From assembly GCA_026395475.1 (NCBI GenBank), contig JAPLYQ010000030.1, positions 1-5,177 of the forward strand: a stretch of DNA of 5,177 bases. The letters run 5' to 3'. Every line of letters starts with the position of its first letter. Position 1 is the stretch's first letter. The notes under the pieces were generated by a model, which did not search any database, was not told the origin of the DNA, and saw nothing but the letters and a program-made list of their open reading frames with translations. Of the stretch, positions 1 to 4,616 are shown piece after piece. A program made the position numbers and the translations under genes. Source of the DNA: Candidatus Roizmanbacteria bacterium. Its GTDB lineage: Bacteria > Patescibacteriota > Microgenomatia > UBA1406 > GWC2-37-13.

Positions 1-2
1 AT

Positions 3-455
3 ATCGTGAAATCAAATGAATCACGATTTAGTACTGATACACGAAAACACTTTACATTTCGTGTAGAAGATAATGAACAACTTTTGTGTGAAGCTGCATA
101 CAACATTTATCGCAATCTTGAAGAACATAAAAATAAAGTATCTGGATTTGTAGTATTTACAGAAACAGGAAGAACAGCGCGTATGCTTTCTCGATATCGT
201 CCCAATGTCCCTATTTATGCAATGGTGTCTAACAATAAAGTAGGAGATATGCTTACTGTTGATCATGGAGTACAACCAATATCACACTTTACTCCTTATA
301 CAAGAGAGTTAGTTTCAGCAAAAGGTATTGCGCAAATTATTGAGCACCTAAAAGAAGTAAGCACCATTAAAAAAGGACAGTCACTTGTCATTATTTATGG
401 GGACGCTTGGATGGAACAAGGAAAAACATCAACACTAAAATTAGTACAGGTGTAA
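3..455 (+). CDS. pyk: Pyruvate kinase, C-terminal domain (5' end cut by window edge)
   Basis: Pyruvate kinase transfers phosphate from phosphoenolpyruvate to ADP, the last ATP-forming step of glycolysis, in the cytoplasm. Only the last 150 codons are visible. They match the C-terminal alpha/beta domain: a helix with LLCEAAYNIYRNL, then the strand and phosphate-loop region GFVVFTETGRTARMLSRYRP (about residues 48-67 of the fragment), PIYAMV, a GVQPI strand, and the final strands SLVIIYGD and STLKLVQV. In known enzymes this domain holds the allosteric effector site and subunit contacts; catalytic residues would lie upstream, outside the window. The frame is open to the left edge, with an ATC codon at 3-5, so the GTG at position 6 is an internal valine and not a start. 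The gene ends one base before an A/T-rich inverted repeat. The family call is firm; allosteric behaviour cannot be judged. Confidence 0.9.
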   Translation: MVKSNESRFSTDTRKHFTFRVEDNEQLLCEAAYNIYRNLEEHKNKVSGFVVFTETGRTARMLSRYRPNVPIYAMVSNNKVGDMLTVDHGVQPISHFTPYTRELVSAKGIAQIIEHLKEVSTIKKGQSLVIIYGDAWMEQGKTSTLKLVQV

Positions 456-588
456 GTCAAAAATCCTAAATACTAAACACTAAATCCTAAACAAATAAAT
501 ACAAAATTCTAAACAAAAAAGTTTAGGATTTTAAATTTAGGATTTAGAATTTGTTTAGTGTTTAAATTTTAGAGTTTAAGGTTTTGTA
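456..588. repeat. Telomere-like heptad inverted repeat, copy 1 (pyk-lepA gap)
   Basis: The whole gap is built from CTAAA-type units on the left and TTTAG-type units on the right, so it can fold on itself. Seen directly: AAATCCTAAAC at 482-492 is the exact reverse complement of GTTTAGGATTT at 521-531, and a tighter hairpin pairs AAATTCTAAAC (504-514) with GTTTAGGATTT (521-531), with one G-T pair, across an AAAAAA loop. The left end, GTCAAAAATCCTAAA, starts directly after the pyk stop codon and resembles the reverse complement of the right end of copy 2 (TTTAGGATTTGAC). The right end runs to within a few bases of the lepA ATG, so any lepA promoter or leader must lie inside the repeat. The function is unknown; it could be a dispersed non-coding repeat, a transcript-end hairpin, or both. 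Confidence 0.8.
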
Positions 589-594
589 TTTATT

Positions 595-2472
595 ATGTCT
601 TCAATTCGTAACTTCGCTATCATTGCGCATGTTGATCATGGCAAGAGTACTCTTGCAGATCGTTTATTGGAGATTACAGGGGTAGTGAGTGCAGGAAAAC
701 ATGAAGAGCAGATGTTGGATCGCAATCCTGTTTCAAGAGAGCGAGGCATAACAATAAAACTAGCTCCTGTGAAAATGATGTATACACCTGTCATCCCCGT
801 GAAGACGGGGATCCGGGAAGAAAATTATATAGATTCCCGCCTGCGCGGGAATGACGAAGTACAAATCGGGAATGACATGGATGCTCGAGATGACAGTAAA
901 ACATACACTCTCAACCTCATTGATACTCCAGGACATGTTGACTTTTCATACGAAGTAGATCGAACTCTCGCTTGTGTTGATGGTGTTGTTTTGCTTGTAG
1001 ATGCCACTCAAGGTATTCAAGCGCAAACGATTGCAAATGCCTATAAGGCCCTTGATAAAAATCTTGTTATCATCCCTGTCATCAATAAAATTGACATGCC
1101 AGGAGCAGAAATTGAAAAAACAAAAAAACAAATTATTGACTTCTTATGCGTAAGGGCAGATGAGATATATGAAATATCTGCAAAAACAGGAGTTGGGGTA
1201 CAGAAAGTATTGGACGCAGTTATTGAAAAAATTCCTGAACCCGCAGTACTTGATCATAACTTAAAACAAAACGCTTCAAAAGAAATCGCCTCCACAACCA
1301 ACTATAAACTTCAAGCGCTCATCTTTGATTCGTACTATGACACACATAAAGGTGTAATTGCATTTGTTCGTGTATTTGGAGGATCAATCAAGCGAGGTAT
1401 GGTTGTAAAAATGGCTCATGAAGGTGGAACATTCATTGTTTCCGAAGTGGGAATCTTTAAACCAGATCTTACGAGAACTGAAGAAATTAAAGATGGAGAG
1501 ATTGGCTATGTGGCAACCAACCTAAAAGATATTCATGCAATCCAAATTGGAGACACGATGCAACTTCCCAGAGACGAAACACCTCCCCTCCCTGGATATA
1601 AAAAAGTCAAACCAATGGTGTATGCAAGTATTTTCCCAACTGATACGAACGAATACTTAAATTTTAAAAAAGCTCTTGAAAAATTATATTTAACAGATAG
1701 CGCTTTGGACTTTAGTGGTATTTATAGTACCGCCCTTGGTGCAGGCTTTAGAGTAGGATTTTTGGGCTTATTACATGCAGATGTGGTGCGCGAGAGACTT
1801 GAGCGAGAATATGAATTAAGCCTTGTCCTTACTCCTCCACAGGTGGAATTCAAAATTGAAGATGGTGTATTTCTGGAACCAATAGTAAAGATATTTATCT
1901 ATACGCCAGATACCTATACAGGAGCGGTAATGAAAGTGTGTGAAGAACATCGCGCACATTTTATTACAATGGACAATACAAACCAAATAGCACTTACCTA
2001 CGAAATGCCGTTGGCAGAACTCATTACTGACTTTTTTGATCAATTAAAAAGTAAAACAAGTGGATATGCGTCGCTTGACTGGGAAATACTTCGATATCAA
2101 AAAGCGGATGCCAACAAAATGGAACTTCTGTTAAATAATGACCCAGTGGATGAATTTTCGGAAATAGTAGTAAGTGAACGCGCGCAAGAGAAGGCTCAGT
2201 TTTTAACAAAAAGATTGAAAGATCTTATCCCACGTCAACAATATGAGGTCAAGATCCAAGCCCGCTACAAAGGTAAAATTATTGCTTCAGAGAGGATTTC
2301 TCCATTTCGTAAAAACGTACTTATCCATAACAGTAAAGTGGTAGGTGCGGGAGACGTTGGAAGAAAAAATAAACTTCTTGAAAAACAGAAAGAAGGAAAA
2401 AAGTTAATGAAGGCGGTTGGGAAAGTAGAGATTCCAAAAGATGCCTTCATGAAACTCTTCAATAAACAGTAA
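595..2472 (+). CDS. lepA: Elongation factor 4 (LepA), translational GTPase, with an in-frame repeat insertion
   Basis: LepA/EF4 is a ribosome-bound GTPase related to EF-G that acts on stalled or mis-translocated ribosomes and in initiation. The 625-residue product has all five G motifs: AHVDHGKST (11-19), RERGITIK (48-55), DTPGH (110-114, with the catalytic-type His), NKID (164-167) and SAKTG (195-199). It then has domain II (about 239-325), GFRVGFLGLLHADVVRERLERE (domain III, about 384-405), MPLAELITDFFD and TSGYASLDWE (domain V) and the LepA-specific C-terminal domain with DLIPRQQYEV, KLLEKQKEGKK and VEIPKDAF. E. coli LepA has about 600 residues. The extra length comes mainly from residues 64-103, where a palindromic repeat is translated between G2 and G3, and a longer linker at about 217-238. 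A segment before EPIVKIF (about 429) is shorter than usual. The ATG at 595 gives the expected N-terminus; no good Shine-Dalgarno precedes it. Confidence 0.96.
   Translation: MSSIRNFAIIAHVDHGKSTLADRLLEITGVVSAGKHEEQMLDRNPVSRERGITIKLAPVKMMYTPVIPVKTGIREENYIDSRLRGNDEVQIGNDMDARDDSKTYTLNLIDTPGHVDFSYEVDRTLACVDGVVLLVDATQGIQAQTIANAYKALDKNLVIIPVINKIDMPGAEIEKTKKQIIDFLCVRADEIYEISAKTGVGVQKVLDAVIEKIPEPAVLDHNLKQNASKEIASTTNYKLQALIFDSYYDTHKGVIAFVRVFGGSIKRGMVVKMAHEGGTFIVSEVGIFKPDLTRTEEIKDGEIGYVATNLKDIHAIQIGDTMQLPRDETPPLPGYKKVKPMVYASIFPTDTNEYLNFKKALEKLYLTDSALDFSGIYSTALGAGFRVGFLGLLHADVVRERLEREYELSLVLTPPQVEFKIEDGVFLEPIVKIFIYTPDTYTGAVMKVCEEHRAHFITMDNTNQIALTYEMPLAELITDFFDQLKSKTSGYASLDWEILRYQKADANKMELLLNNDPVDEFSEIVVSERAQEKAQFLTKRLKDLIPRQQYEVKIQARYKGKIIASERISPFRKNVLIHNSKVVGAGDVGRKNKLLEKQKEGKKLMKAVGKVEIPKDAFMKLFNKQ
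790..855. repeat. 66-bp palindromic element inserted in frame in lepA
   Basis: Two consecutive hairpins are visible. ATCCCCGT (793-800) pairs with ACGGGGAT (805-812) over loop GAAG, and ATTCCCGC (833-840) pairs with GCGGGAAT (845-852) over loop CTGC; both have perfect 8-bp stems. The outer ends GTCATCCCCG (790-799) and CGGGAATGAC (846-855) are inverted repeats with one mismatch. The element is exactly 22 codons, without stops, and much richer in G+C than its surroundings. It is translated as VIPVKTGIR...DSRLRGND; the opposite strand reads SFPRRRESI. Such peptides are the usual translation of the widespread GTCATTCCCGC-type dispersed repeats of many bacteria. A second CGGGAATGAC at 867-876, 21 bp further and in the same frame, suggests a partial duplication or a nested remnant. 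Confidence 0.85.
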
Positions 2473-2487
2473 GTGTTCGGTGTAGAT

Positions 2488-2599
2488 GTAATTCTCGCTA
2501 TATGCCGTCCCGTGACGTCTTATGCTTCGTTTTTCCCACCTACCCCAAAGTCTCATTGGCATAAATGTCACGTGGGACGGCACCATAGCTTCGAATTAC
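2488..2599. repeat. About 112-bp imperfect palindrome between lepA and miaA
   Basis: The arms pair in nested blocks: GTAATTC (2488-2494) with GAATTAC (2593-2599), GCTAT (2497-2501) with ATAGC (2585-2589), and TGCCGTCCC-GTGAC (2503-2516) with GTCACGTGGGACGGCA (2567-2582, two extra bases). The inner part continues to TTATGC (2520-2525) against GCATAA (2559-2564), leaving a loop of about 33 bases (2526-2558). It lies in the gap between the converging lepA and miaA genes, 15 bp after the lepA stop, and its right end supplies the miaA stop codon. No run of T follows either arm, so it is not a classical intrinsic terminator, although the transcript would be strongly structured from both sides. It looks like a small non-autonomous palindromic element. 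The family is not recognised. Confidence 0.75.
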
Positions 2600-2684
2600 A
2601 AATATAATTTATCCAGGTGGCACGATTGAAGGGAACCCAAAATGCACGCACAAAGTTCGGCCAGCAGGCAATCGAAGCTTTGGA
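2583..2684. repeat. Inverted repeat pair (AGCTTCGA core) at the damaged miaA 3' end
   Basis: AGCTTCGA at 2587-2594 is the exact reverse complement of TCGAAGCT at 2672-2679. With flanks, CCATAGCTTCGAATT (2583-2597, wobbling at a few sites) matches the complement of 2670-2684, which reads CCAAAGCTTCGATTG. The pair brackets about 75 bp that includes a smaller inverted pair, CGATTG (2623-2628) and CAATCG (2669-2674). The left member also forms part of the right arm of the 112-bp palindrome, so the two structures overlap and may be one composite element of roughly 2488-2684. The right member falls exactly where MiaA similarity ends. That this is an insertion boundary is an inference. Confidence 0.5.
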
Positions 2685-3408
2685 GTACTTTTTTTGTATA
2701 GCCTTCTTTAAGTAGATTTTCAACTTCTTGTATTGCCCCTCCGGACATACGTGCTTCGACACGTTCCGTAATTTTTTGTCTTACTATATCTGTTGTAGCG
2801 TGGAAGAATGGTAAATATGTGATTGTAAAGTTTCCTTCAAGAACTCCTAAATTTGTCAATCGAGATGAAAGGGTTTCTTCCTGTGCAACAAGTGGTAATA
2901 TTCCTCCACTTTCAGCTATTTCAATTCGTCGAATAAGGCGGCGTGGGTTGTTTCGATCACTATTATTCATACTCTCCAGAAAGGAATTATTTTTTTCTTT
3001 CAAAAGTGTTTGAAGTTCTGCTACTGTTTTTGTTTCCAGTTGTTTTCTTAAATTCCAGTCTTCTGCTACATGAATTTCTGGAGCTCCAAAGAGAAGATGT
3101 CTCAGATAGTATCCAGTGCCACCTACTAGAATGGGAGTTTTCCCCCGGGAAATAATATCTTTAATAACATTGAGTGCAAGTTCTGCATACTCAGCAGATG
3201 AAAATACATTTTTTGGATCTACAATATCATAGAGCCATATTTTATATTTTGGATCTGTTGGTTTATCTTTTCCGGTAATAATATCCAACTTCTTATAGAT
3301 TTGGCGTGAGTCAAAGTTGACGATCTCTCCATCATATTGATCTACAAGGTCGAGAGCTTTTGCTGTTTTGCCTGATGCCGTCTGACCGAAGAGGATAAAA
3401 ATATTCAT
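2596..3408 (-). CDS. miaA: tRNA dimethylallyltransferase MiaA, C-terminally truncated
   Basis: MiaA moves the dimethylallyl group of DMAPP onto N6 of A37 in tRNAs that read UNN codons, the first step of i6A/ms2i6A formation. The 270-residue product shows the P-loop GQTASGKT (8-15), DSRQIYKKLDIITGK (33-47, with the catalytic-type Asp33 and the DSRQ motif), GGTGYYLRHLL (96-106), NPRRLIRRIEI (154-164), the ITERVEARMSGG helix (213-224) and EVENLLKEGY (228-237). Typical MiaA proteins have about 300-320 residues and end with a GY/GLEYR segment and a YAKRQxTWF motif; neither is present. After LQSF (242-245) the protein runs on as 25 residues without likeness to the family. The other two frames do not restore it, so a simple frameshift does not explain the loss. 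The P-loop and substrate core are intact but tRNA binding is probably impaired, so this may be a pseudogene in progress. The start at 3408 has no Shine-Dalgarno. Confidence 0.88.
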   Translation of the reverse strand: MNIFILFGQTASGKTAKALDLVDQYDGEIVNFDSRQIYKKLDIITGKDKPTDPKYKIWLYDIVDPKNVFSSAEYAELALNVIKDIISRGKTPILVGGTGYYLRHLLFGAPEIHVAEDWNLRKQLETKTVAELQTLLKEKNNSFLESMNNSDRNNPRRLIRRIEIAESGGILPLVAQEETLSSRLTNLGVLEGNFTITYLPFFHATTDIVRQKITERVEARMSGGAIQEVENLLKEGYTKKVLQSFDCLLAELCACILGSLQSCHLDKLYL

Positions 3409-3418
3409 ACTATTAAAA

Positions 3419-3545
3419 ATTTAAACACTAAACTCTAAACACTAAACAAACTCTAAATCATAAATTCTAAAAAAATAGTAAACAAGTTTAGGGTTTAGTA
3501 TTTTGCCCCATTTGTTTAGGATTTAAGGTTTAGAGTTTAGGATTT
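3419..3545. repeat. Telomere-like heptad inverted repeat, copy 2 (folD-miaA gap)
   Basis: This copy fills nearly the whole gap. CTAAACTCTAAAC (3428-3440) is the exact reverse complement of GTTTAGAGTTTAG (3528-3540), giving a 13-bp stem in a larger imperfect inverted repeat. A short central palindrome, TAAAC-aa-GTTTA, lies at 3479-3490. Units are about seven bases long (TTTAGGA, TTTAGAG, TTTAGGG, TTTAAGG). The left arm 3430-3451 is identical over 22 bases to copy 3 at 4495-4516, and the right arm 3517-3544 is identical over 28 bases to 4585-4612, while the cores differ. On the minus strand it lies between the folD stop and the miaA start, so it would be in the folD 3' region and the miaA leader. 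Confidence 0.85.
3457..3485 (-). promoter_or_regulatory. Possible sigma70-type promoter for miaA
   Basis: On the minus strand, TTGTTT (3485-3480) is followed after 17 bases by TATGAT (3462-3457), five of six matches to the -10 consensus, with a weak -35. A transcript would start near 3450 and leave a leader of about 40 bases before the miaA ATG. The boxes lie inside the repeat, where A/T richness makes chance matches common, so this is a weak call. Confidence 0.3.
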
Positions 3546-3556
3546 GACACAAGTAA

Positions 3557-4432
3557 TTATGCCTTATGTTTTTGCATTTTTGCTGCATCAACAAGATTTT
3601 TGAAAAGGTATAGAACGTCCAGTGGTCCCACTCCTCCAGGAGTTGAGGTGTAGTATCCAGCAACTGGATCAACTTCTTTTTCATCATAATCACCTTTTAA
3701 TTTGCCGTTTTCGGTATGAACTCCTACATTAACGAGAATAGCTCCTGGTTTTATCATATCTGCGGTTAGGATTTTTTTTCCAACTGCTGGAATAATAACA
3801 TCTGCTTCTCGGTAATATTCCTGTGGATTTGGAGTTTGAGAATTAATACCCATAAAATTAATTTTTACTTCACTAAAGGTCTTAACGAGAGGTCTTCCTC
3901 CGGTAATTCCCTTTCCAATTACTATTACTTGTTTATGTTTCAATACACGTCTTAATGCTTCAAAATCTTTCTTTTTATCGATAAATAAAGCTGCATCCAT
4001 TTTTGGGTGGATGTAAATATATTTAAGAATAGTAAGTACTGCAAGTCCGAGTGGAGAATAGAACTCTGTCTTACGTCGGTGACCTTCAATTTCCTTTTCA
4101 AGAGCGATAAAGTCATACATGCTTTCTGTCACCAGTTGAGGTGGAAGAGGTTGTTGAACAATAATACCCGTCACTTCTGGGTGTTGGGACATTTCCTTGA
4201 TTTTTCGAAGAAACGGTTCAAATGATGGGGCAGTTTTATATTGAATAAGTTCAAAAAGAATACCAAGACGATGTGCAGTTTGTTGCTTAATTCGGACAAA
4301 AGAAAGCTGTTGAGGAGAATCTCCGACCAAAAAAACCACTACTTTTAATTTGTGCTTCTTGCTCAATTTTGCCACTTCTTTCTTCAGTTCGGCTTCAAGT
4401 CTTTCTACCAAGTTTTTTACCGGTATTATCAT
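3557..4432 (-). CDS. folD: Bifunctional methylene-THF dehydrogenase / methenyl-THF cyclohydrolase FolD, divergent
   Basis: FolD oxidises 5,10-methylene-THF with NAD(P)+ and hydrolyses the product to 10-formyl-THF, linking serine-derived carbon to purine synthesis and initiator-tRNA formylation. The length, 291 residues, is normal for the family (E. coli 288). Visible landmarks are FLVGDSPQQLSFVRIK (34-49), GIIVQQPLPPQL (89-100), the Rossmann region VIVIGKGITGGRPL (169-182), DVIIPAVGKK (211-220), GAILVNVGVHTENGKLKGD (230-248) and STPGGVGPLDV (263-273). The catalytic Lys (K49) and Gln (Q93) are kept. Deviations are F45 where Tyr is usual in the YxxxK motif, KEIEGH (113-118) in place of KDVDGF, YSPLG (125-129) in place of CTPxG, and GKGITGGRP in place of GRSxxVGxP. 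Fold and family are clear; whether both activities remain is uncertain. Its own promoter lies just upstream. Confidence 0.92.
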   Translation of the reverse strand: MIIPVKNLVERLEAELKKEVAKLSKKHKLKVVVFLVGDSPQQLSFVRIKQQTAHRLGILFELIQYKTAPSFEPFLRKIKEMSQHPEVTGIIVQQPLPPQLVTESMYDFIALEKEIEGHRRKTEFYSPLGLAVLTILKYIYIHPKMDAALFIDKKKDFEALRRVLKHKQVIVIGKGITGGRPLVKTFSEVKINFMGINSQTPNPQEYYREADVIIPAVGKKILTADMIKPGAILVNVGVHTENGKLKGDYDEKEVDPVAGYYTSTPGGVGPLDVLYLFKNLVDAAKMQKHKA

Positions 4433-4443
4433 GTGTGTAGATT

Positions 4444-4472
4444 ATTATACCAGGCTAGAGCTCAAAAGTCCA
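4444..4472 (-). promoter_or_regulatory. folD promoter, probably giving a leaderless mRNA
   Basis: On the minus strand, TGGACT (4472-4467, four of six matches to TTGACA) is followed by exactly 17 bases and a perfect TATAAT (4449-4444), preceded by TGG, which makes an extended -10 (TGnTATAAT). Transcription would start about 6-8 bases after the -10, near 4436-4438, only a few bases before the folD ATG at 4432. There is no Shine-Dalgarno in the short sequence between, so the message is predicted to be leaderless or nearly so. It lies outside the repeat copy that occupies the rest of the gap. Confidence 0.7.
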
Positions 4473-4481
4473 TTCACGAAA

Positions 4482-4612
4482 GACTCAAAATCTTAAACTC
4501 TAAACACTAAACAAACCCTAAATAGCCTCAAAATACTTAAATTCAATATAAACAGGCATTATTTAGGATTTAGCCTCATTTGAATAGGATTTAAGGTTTA
4601 GAGTTTAGGATT
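4482..4612. repeat. Telomere-like heptad inverted repeat, copy 3 (gyrA-folD gap)
   Basis: This copy starts four bases after the gyrA stop on the minus strand and ends before the folD promoter. AAACTCTAAAC (4495-4505) is the exact reverse complement of GTTTAGAGTTT (4596-4606). Its left arm (4495-4516) and right arm (4585-4612) are identical to those of copy 2 over 22 and 28 bases, in the same order and orientation. The core between them (about 4520-4580) is less regular and includes a non-heptad stretch, ATTCAATATAAACAGGC (4541-4555 region). In transcription order it would form the 3' untranslated hairpin of gyrA. No T-rich stem-loop of classic terminator form is evident. Confidence 0.82.
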
Positions 4613-4616
4613 CCTC

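Noticed and set aside
6..455. A complete 149-residue protein starting at GTG 6
   Set aside because: The frame is open through codon 3-5 to the window edge and the protein is only the last domain of pyruvate kinase, so the GTG is an internal valine.
456..594. CRISPR array or true eukaryotic telomere repeat
   Set aside because: Units are irregular, change strand sense at the centre and have no unique spacers, so it is not CRISPR. The TTTAGGG-like units are internal, short and between bacterial genes, so they are not a chromosome end.
825..1131. Small minus-strand reading frames opposite lepA
   Set aside because: They are shadows of lepA. The SFPRRRESI end of one is the antisense translation of the palindromic element, not a gene.
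2503..2582. Classical Rho-independent terminator for lepA and miaA
   Set aside because: The stem is strong but the loop is about 33 bases and no T-run follows on either strand; it is kept as a palindromic element only.
2601..2690. A tRNA-like sequence (GGGTTCCC with nearby short stems)
   Set aside because: No cloverleaf with acceptor, D and anticodon arms can be drawn, and the T-loop consensus GTTCRA is not met.
2568..2762. A minus-strand reading frame overlapping the miaA end that might restore the MiaA C-terminus by frameshift
   Set aside because: Its residues (for example ACWPNFVRAFWVPFN) do not resemble the YAKRQxTWF end of MiaA, nor does the third frame.
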